A stretch of 64,000 bases of DNA, taken from assembly GCA_030762935.1 (NCBI GenBank), contig CM060900.1, forward strand, positions 284,724,284 to 284,788,283. The letters are read 5' to 3'. Shown here in pieces: positions 24,368 to 35,217 of this stretch; the stretch's first letter is position 1; each line of letters begins with the position of its first letter. The position numbers were made by a program, and so were the translations under genes. The notes under the pieces were generated by a model that saw nothing but the letters and a program-made list of their open reading frames with translations, was not told the origin of the DNA and did no database searches. The stretch comes from Hymenopus coronatus (lineage: Eukaryota > Arthropoda > Insecta > Mantodea > Hymenopodidae).

Positions 24368-25393
24368 CATTACCGCTCAAAAGTTTTTGAACAGCCTGTT
24401 TTGCTGCAATTAACAAGTGTATAACGCCAAACAAAGCCAATGTCATGTTATAAATGGTAGAAATCCATGGCGACATAATTGAAATTTACTATGCTACCTT
24501 TTGTTTGTCAATTATGTGCATTTTGAAAATGTAGCTTTTATTGGCCCTTATAGGAACAATTACCCTAATGTTGTTTTGGATGTCATAGTATGTCTGTGAT
24601 TCCCTAGATGTCATACACAGACATCTGTACATAGGTATTGGCTGCGAACAGCACTTCAGTGCTTCATAAGCAGGTGAATGGTACACATTGTTATTGTGAA
24701 GTTAAAAAGTCTGAAATGGCTAAAAGAAGGGAGCTTTCAGCAGAAAAACGTGCTGCAATAGTCAGCTTACATAAAGCAGGCCACACCTTGCGTCAAATTG
24801 TCACACAAGAACACGTTTCCTTGGAAAGTGTCCATTACACGGTAAAGAGGTATGTAACTACAAATAGCAATAAGGATCATTATCGAAAGGGGAGGCCTAG
24901 GGTGACCTCGAAAAGTGAGGATAAACTTTTAATAGTGACCAGCAAACGTGATCGTTTCAAAATAGCACCCATGCTGACAGCAGAACTGAACCAGTTGAGG
25001 AATGAATCTATGAGTATTTCTACAGTGAAGAGACGACTTCCGGATGCACATCTGAACGGTTGCATTGTGGCAAAGAAACCCCTATTGAGAGCTGTCAATA
25101 AATGGAAAAGATTACAATGGGCCAAGCGACATGTAAGCTGGACTGTTGATCAGTGGAAAAAGGTATTATTTACTGATGAATCTAAGTTTAAGCTAATTGG
25201 ATCAAAACATTGCCAATTTGTTCAACGTGCAAAAGGTGAACGCATGGCCCTTCAGTGCATATCGCTTACAGTCAAGCATGGAGGTGGTTCGGTGCTGGAA
25301 TGGGGTTGTTTTGGTGGCAATAGGACAGGTGATATTGTGAAAATAGAAGGAATGATGAAGAAGAAGCATTATCACAATATTCTCCAATGCCAT
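24368..25393 (+). mobile_element. Tc1-like transposon, 3'-truncated
   Basis: The element starts after a TA at 24366-24367 with CATTACCGCTCAAAAGTTT, a typical Tc1 terminal repeat. It reads through a 5' leader into a transposase starting at ATG 24716. The TIR lies inside a mariner relic, so Tc1 jumped into the mariner. At about 25393 the Tc1 homology ends abruptly and minus-strand LINE sequence resumes, so the 3' end and the right TIR were lost by deletion. Confidence 0.88.
24716..25393 (+). pseudogene. Tc1-like transposase, truncated before the catalytic C-terminus
   Basis: The start is ATG 24716 (MAKRRELSAEKRAAIVSL); the frame is open further upstream, but only leader precedes this Met. About 225 residues are family sequence. 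The paired helix-turn-helix region (LHKAGHTLRQIV...SVHYTVKRY) is followed by the GRPRVTS hook between the two DNA-binding subdomains. Next come LTAELNQLRNESMSISTVKRRL, the RLQWAKRH block, VLFTDESKF with the first catalytic Asp, and a GGGSV.EWGCF block. The second Asp and the final Asp/Glu of the DDE/D triad are missing because the sequence switches to unrelated DNA after HYHNIL. The reading frame stays open to 25465 by chance. It was probably intact until the truncation, because no stop occurs within the retained part. Confidence 0.9.
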
Positions 25394-26000
25394 TTTCACT
25401 CTGTATTTCTTGTTAATATTGTCCAATGCCTTTCCAAAATCTTAAAAAACATATATACCTTTTGATCTAAGTACTTGCTATTTATTGTTTGGATTATTAA
25501 TATATTATCTGTTGTTTGCTTGCCTTTCCTAAAACCTTGAAACTTAGACAACTTTTGTTCATATTCTTCCCACTCTTGTAGTCTTACTACCATTATTTTT
25601 GTGTCAATTTTCCCCAGAACAGACAATATGCTTATTCCCTGATAGTTTTTTGGTTTATTCACCCCTCCCTTACATTTATATATCAGTACTACCATATTTA
25701 TTTTGTAACTTTTTATGTGTTTTTACATTCCGTAATTTCATTAAGTAATTTTGTATTATTTTCACCTATCTTCAATGTTGTTGCTCATGTTCCATAATTC
25801 ATCTGGTACCCATCAATCCCTACTGTCTTGTCCATTTTTAATTTTCTTATCTGTTGATTCACTCTGACAGTAATACTAATTGTCCTCTAGTCTTTGTTTG
25901 TTATCCTGTTTTGCATTCTTCCCTTAATTCTAACTTAATCACTGTCACCTTCCCAATCAGTCTCCAAAATATTTCATCCATTCTTTCAAAAAAATGGTTT
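25394..26000 (-). pseudogene. LINE reverse-transcriptase relic, 5' half (antisense)
   Basis: Read on the minus strand from about 26000 downwards: KMDKTVGIDGYQMNYG near 25820 (RT entry block like K.PG.DGI), IYKCKGGVNKPKNYQGISIL near 25680 (P..K.GD...NYRPIS), SVLGKIDTKI, then FQGFRKGKQTTDNI near 25550. RT motif A appears as DFGKALDNIN near 25420-25445, but in another frame from the preceding KVYMFF, so a frameshift separates them. The copy ends against the truncated Tc1. It is clearly non-LTR type; I cannot fix the clade. Confidence 0.85.
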
Positions 26001-26050
26001 CTTGCCTCTCCCTTCTTGCTTATCCTCCTATAAATCTCATTCTTTTACTG

Positions 26051-26635
26051 TTTTTTACTTCTCTAGCACATATGTGTGAACAATGTATGTAGTAGGTATT
26101 GTATTCCACCCAAAAATTCAATACAAAGATTTCACCATAAATGCATAATTTGAGGTGCTGTAAATCCACAAAAAGTGTTTTAAAAAAAGGTGGGGGATGT
26201 GGGAGGGTAGAGGTAGACAGCATAACTCAAAAACAAAAAGTCTGTTAAATACCAAACTTGGTATTAGTATCTCCCAAGGATATGACATGAAGGTTTTCAA
26301 GCAAATCCTCCCATCCCAAAGCACCCTTACGTTATCCTCAAAAATGGCTAACAATTATGATTAGAATATCTTATGTTAAAGATATTTACTTGATAAATAG
26401 GACATATCTTGAATTTTCTGGGAATATCTTCTGAAGACCTGTTCATTCTGGATGAATTTTACTGAAATTTGCATAACTGGTAAACCGTAAGAAACAGACA
26501 AAAACATACTATATAAAAAATTACAAACAGTTTATGTCAAATACATTTTTGTTGTAGAGTTGAGTGTTTCAGAGATAGTCCTAATTATTGGTTTCAATTT
26601 TAAACTACCTATGCAACTTTTCTCAAACAGGATCT
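26051..26635 (+). repeat. palindrome-headed repeat, copy A (3'-truncated)
   Basis: It begins TTTTTACTTCTCTA, has a degenerate version of the palindrome (ACATATGTGTGAACAATGTATGT), then GGTATTGTATTCCACCCAAA, AGATTTCACC, ATAACTCAAAAAC, ATACCAAACTTGGTATT and TTCTGGGAATATCTTCTGAAGAC in the same order as the copies at 46-51 kb. It lacks the (TG)n and the 3' terminal block. Confidence 0.85.
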
Positions 26636-26834
26636 CCTTTCTTTTCACCTTTCTTTTGTTTTATTAGTACACTTCCATTGCTTTTACTTTCCCAAAATAT
26701 TGCCTGATGTTCTTATAATTTGTTTTCTAAAATTTGATTTATATTAGTACTTACCCTAGACAATACAATTGCTTTTCCCCAAATCTCTGTTCCCTGCATT
26801 TGAGTAAAATGTCTTGTATAACTTCTTTACCACC

Positions 26835-27150
26835 ACATAGCGGACATTCACCTTGCAGATAGTCTTAATCAAAATTATTAGAGCCATTTTTGAGAAAATC
26901 AAAACTTCTGAAAAGCTTCCATGTAAGGGGCAGTTGGGAGTGGGGGGGGGGGGGTGCGTGCACACACACACACGCGCACACATGCACGCATACCTACACA
27001 CACTCATTCACTTACTCACACACCTCTTCCTTTAAAAAAAAAAAAAAAACAACATGAATTTCTGGCAAAATCTTGGTGTTGAATTCTTGGGTGGAATGCA
27101 ATACCTTCTCTACCTACTATGTACATTGTACATGGTGTAAAAAGTAAAAA
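26835..27150 (-). repeat. palindrome-headed repeat, copy F (antisense, internally deleted)
   Basis: The reverse complement starts TTTTTACTTTTTACACC, has a palindrome remnant with ATGTACAATGTACATAGTAGG, GGTATTGCATTCCACCCA, then a GT-rich microsatellite and CCCCACTCCCAACTG..CCTTACATGGA, and ends in TTTTGATTTTCTCAAAAATG. It lies about 200 bp from copy A in the opposite orientation. Confidence 0.85.
26941..27046 (+). repeat. G-run, (CA)n and poly(A) simple repeats
   Basis: A run of about 11 G, then alternating CA/CGCA/CATA dinucleotides and a 17-base A run, all within repeat copy F. The (GT)n occupies the same position inside the copies at 46.3, 47.2 and 50.5 kb. Confidence 0.9.
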
Positions 27151-27539
27151 TATCATCCTTCCTCTGTGTCATACCCAAAAGTGAATAACTAGAGTGGGAA
27201 CAAGTTACATATTAAGTATTGATTATCATAATGTTATGAATTAATAATAAAGTTTTGATTTGGTCTGGGTTAAACCAATCCATCATTCTTATATACCAAC
27301 AAACTCCCAATATTTCCTATATTTTGTAAATAAGAATTTGCTCAGCTCCAAATGAACTATATCAGTTAATCAAGCAAGGCTGTCCATTTCAGTCAACAAA
27401 TATTGCTTTGAACATGCCCCTTTGTAAAAATTTGACCATGTTCAGGCATTTTAGATTACACACTCAATGCATATCTTTTGATGGTTACATATGCAGCAAG
27501 GTTCACATTGCCAGTCATGGTTTTCCGTTTCAAGTTCGA

Positions 27540-27905
27540 ACATTGCACGACACTAATACCTATGCCCCATGAGCAGGGCATCCCTGGGAAGGAGGGATGA
27601 GGTGAGAGAGAGAGAGACTGGGCAGCTGAACCAGGAGCAACAATACATTGATGACAGGGTCCTACAGTTACAGATTGCTGACACTTGCAACCCTGAAAGA
27701 CAACAACTGGGCAATGGATGAATGAAATGATAATGGAACAACAAGAAGAAGCAGGAAATTTGGGGATGAAAAAAGCACTTCAGCATTTACCTTGTGACCC
27801 AAGAAAATCCCGAAAAAACCCATAGATGAGAGTACAATCACCAGAAATTGAACCTGGGACCTCCATAATGAAAGTTGCACTTGTTACCATGGTTAATGAC
27901 ATATA
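27540..27905 (-). repeat. tRNA-derived SINE, antisense
   Basis: The minus strand begins with a tRNA-like head: CATGGTAACAAGTGCAAC (box A region) and GGTCCCAGGTTCAATTTC (box B). A body with GGGTTTTTTCGGGATTTTC follows and continues down to CATGGGGCATAGG. It differs from the tRNA-Val-like family in intron 2. The 3' tail was not identified. Confidence 0.65.
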
Positions 27906-28121
27906 AGTAATAACCAAAGTAATCACACTTGGAAATTCTACCACACCAGAACAAATACCAGATCACCATCTTACTCTACAATTTTAACAAGGCACATGAT
28001 AAAATGTTTAACTGGTTTGTTGGTTTGTGTAATTTAATGACATTCTTTAACACCACTTGGTCATTAGCATTGCAGTCTACTTAGGATGTTCAAGGTCAAA
28101 AAAGTTATGCTCAGATACTGT

Positions 28122-28185
28122 TTTTTTTTTTCATGCTTGGGTTTTTTTTTTTTTGTTTTTTTTTGTTTTTTTTGTTTTTTTTTTC
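28122..28185 (+). repeat. T-rich low-complexity tract
   Basis: Five T runs separated by single G or GGG. It could be an old antisense poly(A) tail or simple expansion. Confidence 0.9.
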
Positions 28186-30619
28186 CTTCCCTAAATCTAT
28201 GATATGGTATTGGACCCACAGCTTTACTTCCCTTTCAAGTGGCTCAAAGCAAATCAACTTGCTCAGGGTAACAGAATTATTTTAGGAACTAGCCATTATA
28301 TTATGTTTTAAATATTTATACTCACATTGGATTTGTTTTGATAACAATATAATACTCAAATACTGACACCGTATGCTACTTTTGTGTAATTTTTATTTGA
28401 TTAGCAAAATTCATTGATATGCTTAATATGTACCCATTCATTTGTCACATTTGTTAAATCCATAGATACGACACTGTTTTTATTCATCATTGTGCAATTT
28501 CTTTTGAAAATATTCTGTATGCTTAACCCACAAGTTATACTTAACTTTATTATGCATGGAGGGCAAACACTGGTGAACTCACTACAGCAATAACAGTGAA
28601 GTTGTAGTAGACCTTGTGCTTTCTTGTTTAGGTTAAGTTTGAGTTACATGTGTATGAATCAGTGTTAATGCAATTTGTTGTTTTATTTACTACATTGTTG
28701 TTCCAGTGTACTAAATGCTATGATTATGTATATCAAACTTTTAGCGCGTCATCATCTTCCATTGACAGAGTTAAACCAAACTGTGTGGTGCTTCTGAAAA
28801 TATGGATCCACACACAAAGCGCACATTCATGGCACATCGTGCTAGTTTCCTTGTAAACTTATTTTTTGTGACACACCAGACACTTTTGAAATGGGTAAGG
28901 CACTGGCACTGTTGCTGTGGGTGTATCCATATGGAAAAGTGTTTTCCTTTGAGTCTGAGGTGTGCAGGTATTTTGAGTTTCTTATCTCCACTATGAAGAG
29001 GCTTCTGAATGCTATAATGCTCAAATTAGGCTGTGAGCTATTGACATGTGTTAAGTCCAGGAAGCACCTTGCATGGCTTTAGAACTATCCAAATTACCAA
29101 ACAATTAATTGTATATGCTTTTATCCAACTGTGGCAAACACACCTTTTATACCATTTGATTATTTGCTATAGCATTTATCTTTCCTTTGTATAAGACTAT
29201 GTATAATTTAATGGAGCTGTACCAGTTATCTAAAATACAGTCATATCCTGATTAAATTCTATCAAATGCATTATTATGGAGCCAGATAACCTCAGATCTT
29301 TCGTCTTCAGTATTATCAGTTCCTGTCTAGTATAAATGCAGCTATTCTAAAGATATACCATTTTACTTACACAAAGACCAAAACTTGTTTATGCCAAATC
29401 TATCCCGCGTTGTTTTAATGTATTTCTTTCAACCTAAGTTGTCCTTCCAAAGCATCAAGCTTTCATCAGCAGTGATCTTTTCACTAGGCACATCGTTTTC
29501 TTTGAATTATAAATTAATATATTAAAAAACTGGCCTAATTTTATAGTGTATCACTTACATTTTCTGAACAGGTGTAATAAAGCAACCAAAAATTGGAAGT
29601 TAACATGCTATTTGTAATGCATTTCTCAAAATATAGAGTAGCTGACATGTGATGTGTAGACCAGTACATATCTAATGTAGGTTTACAAATAACACACATT
29701 AAATGTAATTAAAATAAGTAGCCTGCACATCTTATTGACTACTACTGACTACTACAGAATTCTCTGCCCTAATTTGCCTTTAGAGGTCAGATTTTCCTTT
29801 AACTTAGTCACATATACATACATTTGTTTCCTAACATGAGACACACTAACATATATATTTTACTGTCAGCAGTAAAAGATAGTGAAAATGTCTATTGGTT
29901 GGCTGTCAGAAGCCAGCTGAGCCTGGGGCTGTATATCAGAGCCTGTGCTCATGAAGATGTTGTCTATTTGGGCTGCAGTTATTTTAAGCCTTCTAAAATG
30001 TTGATCTTCTTGAAACCTGAAGGAAGAACGTAATTGTCTTCCTCACTGTTAGCAATATCCTCAACACCCCTGAATGTACATGAAAAGGCTGACAGAGGTT
30101 TCTTTTACTGCAGTCCGGTGTGTTGCACAGCACTGCATACTGTGCAGTTTATGTGTGGCAGCATAAACTCAGTCATAAGATCTTGAACTAAAGAAATTCT
30201 TTGCTGAGGCAGCTAATGTCATTTTTGGTACAATAAACCTGGCTGACTCACAAATGAGGTACATTCATTGCAGAGAAACAAAATAGTGAATTTTTACTGT
30301 TTTTAATACATATACCATGGGTATACAATGTCTTTACCGAGCTTTAAATCAGTTGGATATCTGTTTATACCCTGTGCAAGATTTAAATGTCCATCAAGAT
30401 AAAGGCTAATAACAAGTTTACTTTATTCTTTGGCTTTGAATATATTTGGAAAAAGCACCAAATTATGAGGCATGTCAGGAAATTAAGTACCACCACAACA
30501 CTAATGCTCCAGTTCCACACATGCACCCTCATCTGTCTGATTGTCTGTCCACTGTCGTCATTACAGCCAGACCATGTTGTGCTTACAGTTGTCAATGATC
30601 ATTCAATAAGACAATTTCT

Positions 30620-30790
30620 GATCTTGCTGAGTGTGAAGTGCATTCTGTAATATGTTTTTGGATGCAAGGAATGTAAGCCAACTAAAATTCATTGTCAGCT
30701 TGTAGAGGTTTACAGTGCAAATGTAATGACAGATGGTAGAAAGTGGGTTAAGCAATTCAATGATAGATGATCAAATGTTTATGATAAATG
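30620..30790 (+). pseudogene. mariner transposase N-terminal fragment
   Basis: A frame reads CKECKPTKIHCQLVEVYSAN then VMTDGRKWVKQFND and SNVYDK. This corresponds to the mariner N-terminal helix-turn-helix (KPIEIHRQL.EVYG..VMS...V.KW...F..GR..VHD). It stops abruptly near 30790, where unrelated sequence leading to the Penelope-like element starts. The remainder of the transposase was not found downstream of that element. Confidence 0.7.
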
Positions 30791-30809
30791 TTCATGGTTT
30801 GCTTTTTAG

Positions 30810-32835
30810 TGCTCTTATTACATTTAATTAAAAAATCCACACCACAAATGAACATCAAAAACCTATCGGATCAAACTTTCACCAAATCAGAACTGGATTT
30901 ATTAAATAAAGGGATGAAAGCTTGCATCAATTTTTCAGATAAAATTGACGATTACATTGCGGACATACAAATAGCCACCCAGTACATAAATGACATTGAT
31001 AAAAGCATTATAAAAAGTTAATGCTGCCAAATTATCGAAACAATAGAAAACAAAAAGAAAACTAACCCCCCAAAAAATATAATAAGAGCACTAAAAAGCA
31101 AACTGGTAATTTATAGCAAAGCTGACAAAGGAAACACAATAGTAATTATGGAAAAAACTGAATATGTAGAAAGAATGGAAACACTTTTAGAAAAAGAAGA
31201 ATACTCTACAGTACAAAAGAACCCCCTAAACCAATGTATAGTTAAATTAAATGCCACTATTCAAGAATGTAAATTAATAGACAAAACAGAAAAATGCAAA
31301 ATTAAAGTTGATAATTCAATTCTGCTCAGAATTTATGGCCTTCCAAAAATACACAAGCCAGGAAATTCAATGACACCAATTATAAACAATATAAGTGCAC
31401 CTACATATAATCTAGCAAAATGGTTAACAAACAGATTCTCTTCCTTCCCTAAATTTGAAACAGCAAGCATAAAAAGCTCTCTGGATCTAATCGATAAAAT
31501 TAAAGACATGAAATTAGAAAAAGCTGATATGTTAGTTTCCTTTGATGTAAATGCTCTGTTTCCAAGCATACCTACAGAAAGCATACAATCCCACATCAAA
31601 AACTGGTTACTTGCAATAGGGAAAACAACAGAAGAAGTCCAAGAATACATCTTATTTACAAATCTTTGCATAGATCAAATTTTTTTCACATTTTAACGGG
31701 AAATATTACAAACAAACATCTGGTTTAGCAATGGACAGCTCGCTGTCACCAATATTAGCAGATCTCTTCATGATCACTTTGGAAACTAGGATAAAAAAGG
31801 CATCCCCCTGGATGTTCAAAGTATGGTACCACTATGTAGATGACATCTTTGCAGTAGTCCCAGAAAAACACTTATAAGATGCACTGAAACTCCTAGATAT
31901 GCAAGAAAAGTCTTATAAGGTTTACAACAGAGAAGCAATGTGATGGACAACTACCATTCCTTGACCTAAAAATCACCTTACATTTTGCATTTACAGAAAA
32001 CCTACCCACACCAACAGCTATATAAAACAAGAGAGTTACAATCCCATTCCCCATCAGCATGCTTTACTCAACAGCCTTATACACAGATTGGTAAATGTAC
32101 CAATGGGCAAAACAGAATACCAATGTGAACTTGCTAAAATATTGGATATAGCTACAGAGAATGGATTCCGGGCATAACTGGTGTACAAAAAAGTTAATAA
32201 GGCCAAAAATAGGAAGAGAAAAAAGAAGTCAGCACACTCACTCAAAACCAGAAAGAAAACAAGCTCTACAAAAAGTTTACATATCACCCTACAACTTTCT
32301 ACAAATTCCAGAGGATCTTCAAACGATATAACATCATTCTAGCTCCTAAAAACAATTACTCTATAAAAACATTTTAAATTCTAAATTAAAAGATGATATC
32401 CCACAAGAAAACAAACCAGGAATATATCAGTTCAGCTGCATTGACTGTGAAAAAATCTACATCGGCCAAACAAAAAGAAATATAAAAACAAGGGCAAAAG
32501 AATACCACAGAAATATTAAACTCAAACAAGAAGACAAATCTGCAGTAGCTTGGCATTTTTGAAAAGAGAAACACACCATAAATAGAAGCCCAAAAATCCT
32601 CAAAAACATCACAAGGAAGACAGAATTAAAAGTTTGGGAAAACATATATATTTGGAAAAACAAGAACCGTGTTTTCAATTTTGAAATCCCGCCAGGCGAT
32701 CTACTGATTTAGAGATTCATCAAACCACCACCAAGGACAGAGACAACCACCACAGCGAGTAATGCCGGCAGTCGACCAAAGGAATTGACAATGGAAGTAC
32801 ATGGCTTCTGAAACATGATTTCCGAAATAAAAAGT
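30810..32835 (+). mobile_element. Penelope-like retroelement with reverse transcriptase and GIY-YIG endonuclease, inactivated
   Basis: A single degenerate copy about 2 kb long. The N-terminal block has NLSDQTFTKSELDLLNKGMK (30856 on). After one in-frame TAA (31019) come the spacer and RT. RT has YGLPKIHKPGNSMTPI (about 31334), PTYNLAKWL, VSFDVNALFPSIP (motif A, about 31535) and, after a +1 frameshift near 31690, QTSGLAMDSSLSPILADLF. The catalytic YVDD codons are at about 31833-31844. The C-terminal GIY-YIG nuclease shows GIYQFSC (32419), EKIYIGQTKRN (about 32450) and a downstream KNRVFNFEIPPG block. RT plus GIY-YIG in this order is the hallmark of Penelope-like elements. Further stops follow YVDD. 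No terminal repeats were recognised. It sits sense-oriented in spen intron 3. Confidence 0.93.
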
Positions 32836-33622
32836 AAGTGATGTGGTGTTACAAAATTGACTCAACTAATTTTCAATTGTTAAAACACAGCACTGTCACA
32901 AAGTCCACCATATATCAGGATAATTTCATTATATTGCTTATGAGCACCTGCTTCTTATGTCACCTTTGAAAATATAAAATGGTAGAAGCACTACCAATTT
33001 AAAAATACATATCAATTTGGAGAGGTAATTCCAATGTATAAGATTACAGAAAAAAACAGTAAAAGTCATTTTTTGGCAATCTTCACCATTTAGTCTGCCC
33101 TTGATATCAAGTATATCAGTATGCCAAAAGTTTCTGGGCTATTATTGTTGTCCACCTCCTTGATATTTGATTGATGTAGAAATAGTCTTGTCACTTCTGA
33201 CTTATCATACAAAGCTAAAGTTTTGGAATTAGAAATACTTGGCTGGTTGAAACAGTGAAATATATCCTTTGCAACTAATATATTCACCTTCAAACTGTAG
33301 AGCTAAGGGCTCAAGTGGGATTCTTGGATAGGATGTGTTGCCTGGAATGCATTTTTATGGGGGTTTTCTTTATTGTAATAGGACAAACACTGCTATCAGT
33401 TCATTATTGCCTCTTGATTTAAAAGGGATATTAGGCACATTATAAGCTGAGAAAAAAAGAAATATACTATCAATTCTTATGAAATGAAATGAAATGAAAA
33501 GTTTCCAGGATTCACAAAGTACAGTGGATTTAATCTGCTCTGATCCATTTTGGACTTTTATTAACACTTAATATTTGATGTAAACTTAAATTCTAAATAG
33601 TATTTTCTGTGCATTTTTAATA

Positions 33623-34917
33623 CAAGGGTCGTCTGATAAGTTCCAGGCCTCACACAGATATGGTGCCTTTAGGCCAATTAGATGGTAGACTGCCTTGTAT
33701 CCATAGTTACAGGTCAATAACTTTGTAGTTTTTGAATGACAGCATTTTAAACAAGACAACTTTATAGAGTTTTCATGAAAATAGAGGATTTGGAAAAACA
33801 AGCCGTGGTTAAATTCTTCCATTTGAAAGGCTTAATGCTCAAAGAAATCAAGGAGGAAATGGACAGTACATTCAATGACTCTGCCCCTTCATATTCAATG
33901 ATTGAAAGGTGGGTTGCAGAGCTTAAAATGGGATGTACAAGCACTTAGTGACGAGCCTCGCTCTGGATGCCCTGTAGAAATGACAACTGCAGAGATCATT
34001 GAAAAAATTCATTGTTTAGTACTCGAAGACCGCAGATAAAGTTGTTTGAGATAGCAAAGACTAAACATATCAAAAGAACAAGTAGTATTTTGAGTAATGT
34101 TTTGGGCTTTCACAAGGTCTGTACAAGATGGGTGCTGCGTTTGTTGACACCTGATCAAAAGTTGCAAAGAAAACCTATTTCTGTTAAGAATGTGGAGCTC
34201 TACTGTAAAAATCCCAGTGAATTTTTGAGACGGCTTATTACCATAGATGAAACTTGGATGCATCACTACGCTCCATAAAGTAAATCACAGTCAAAACAGT
34301 GGATTGCGCCAGATGAACCAACTCCAAAAAAGACGAAGTCAATTTTGTCAGCTAACCAGGTTATAGTGAGTGTTTTCTGGATGCACAGGAAATTATTTTT
34401 ATTGATTACTTGGAAAAGGGTAAAAGTATCACTGGTTATTACTACATAAGCTTACTGCAACATTTGAGTGATGAGGTGAAAAGAAAAACACCTCATTTGA
34501 CAAACAAAAAAAAAAACAAGAAAAAATCTTGTTTCATCACAACAATGCTCTGGCCCATCGTTCAATCATTGCAATGGGAAAAATGTGTGAATTAAAGTTT
34601 GAATTACTTGAACATCCACCCTATTTGCCAGATCTAACACCCAGTGACTACCACCTGTTCCCAAACATCAAAACATTTTTTGGAGGATGAAGATTTCACA
34701 GCAACGAGAGGTCATTGATGCGGTAAACAGATATTTTGAGGACCTTGATAAATCGCACCACAGAGATGGTTTAATTAAATTAGAACACTGATATGACAAA
34801 TGTCTTAGTCTTTCTGGCAATTATGTTGAGAAATAAAGCAAAAAAAAAAAAAAAAGCAAAAAAAAAGTTTAAATGCTGTTTTCTTTGAGAGGCCCAGAAC
34901 TTATCAGCCGACCCTCA
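33623..34917 (+). mobile_element. mariner element with both TIRs and TA target sites
   Basis: The left end after TA (33621-33622) is CAAGGGTCGTCTGATAAGTT. The right end, reverse-complemented, is TGAGGGTCGGCTGATAAGTT and is followed by TA (34918-34919). The length, 1295 bp, is normal for mariner. The ends differ at only a few positions. The right end lies 99 bp before the first SPOC exon of spen. Confidence 0.95.
33775..34836 (+). pseudogene. mariner transposase pseudogene
   Basis: ATG 33775 (MKIEDLEKQAVVKFF) opens the N-terminal HTH region, with SYSMIERWVAELKMG in the second HTH and DEPRSGCP in the linker. After stops and frameshifts come CTRWVLRLLTPDQK, ITIDETWMHHYAP (first catalytic Asp, about 34242-34275) and a SKQWIAP block. 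In a shifted frame the third-Asp block PDLTPSDYHLFP lies at about 34628-34665. The second-Asp block is badly decayed (QQCSGPS in place of HHDNAPAH). The reading ends in GNYVEK and TAA 34834. At least four frame breaks make it non-functional. The ~340-residue layout is standard for mariner. Confidence 0.92.
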
Positions 34918-34936
34918 TATATCAATTTTGACTCCG

Positions 34937-34938
34937 TA

Positions 34939-34996
<58 letters not shown>
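34937..34996 (+). repeat. (TG)n(TA)n microsatellite next to a spen splice acceptor
   Basis: About ten TG then about sixteen TA units, ending roughly 20 bases before the CTTTCTTTCTTTCAG acceptor of the first SPOC exon. Confidence 0.97.
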
Positions 34997-34997
<1 letters not shown>

Positions 34998-35016
34998 TTT
35001 CCTTTCTTTCTTTCAG

Positions 35017-35217
35017 AGATATCCTGTTATGTGGCAAGGTTTGCTAGCATTAAAGAATGATCAGGCTGCTGTTCAAATGCATTTTGTGTTTGGTAACCCA
35101 CATGTTGCACGAGACTCATTGCCATGTAACTCAGATGGTAGCACACCTCCTTTACGCATAGCACAGAGGATGAGACTGGAACAAACACAAGTAGATGGTG
35201 TAGCAAGAAAGATGCAG
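35017..35217 (+). CDS. spen: split ends (spen) coding exon, SPOC domain part 1
   Basis: A 67-codon exon in phase 0 with acceptor TTTCTTTCAG|AGA and donor CAG|GTTTGT. It starts RYPVMWQGLLALKND, the diagnostic beginning of the SPOC (Spen paralog and ortholog C-terminal) domain, followed by AAVQMHFVFGNP and PPLRIAQRMRLEQTQVDGVA. SPOC is a beta-barrel that recruits the SMRT/NCoR corepressors and links SPEN-family proteins to histone deacetylation. The Arg-rich RIAQRMRLE segment corresponds to the basic ligand-binding face in the human protein. No frame damage is seen, so the gene looks functional. Confidence 0.98.

Larger units (their letters stand above)
21312..35016 (+). other. spen intron 3 (13.7 kb) and its contents
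   Basis: Donor GTAGAG at 21312; acceptor TTTCTTTCTTTCAG at 35016. The contents are (CAT)n and (AAT)n microsatellites, a LINE interrupted by mariner and Tc1 (23.7-26.0 kb), two inverted palindrome-headed repeats (26.05-27.15 kb), a SINE (27.5-27.9 kb), T-rich tracts at 28.1 kb, a mariner N-terminal scrap (30.6 kb), a Penelope-like element (30.8-32.8 kb) and a mariner with both TIRs (33.6-34.9 kb). I see nothing recognisable in 21400-23220, 28200-30600 or 32840-33600. Confidence 0.7.
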
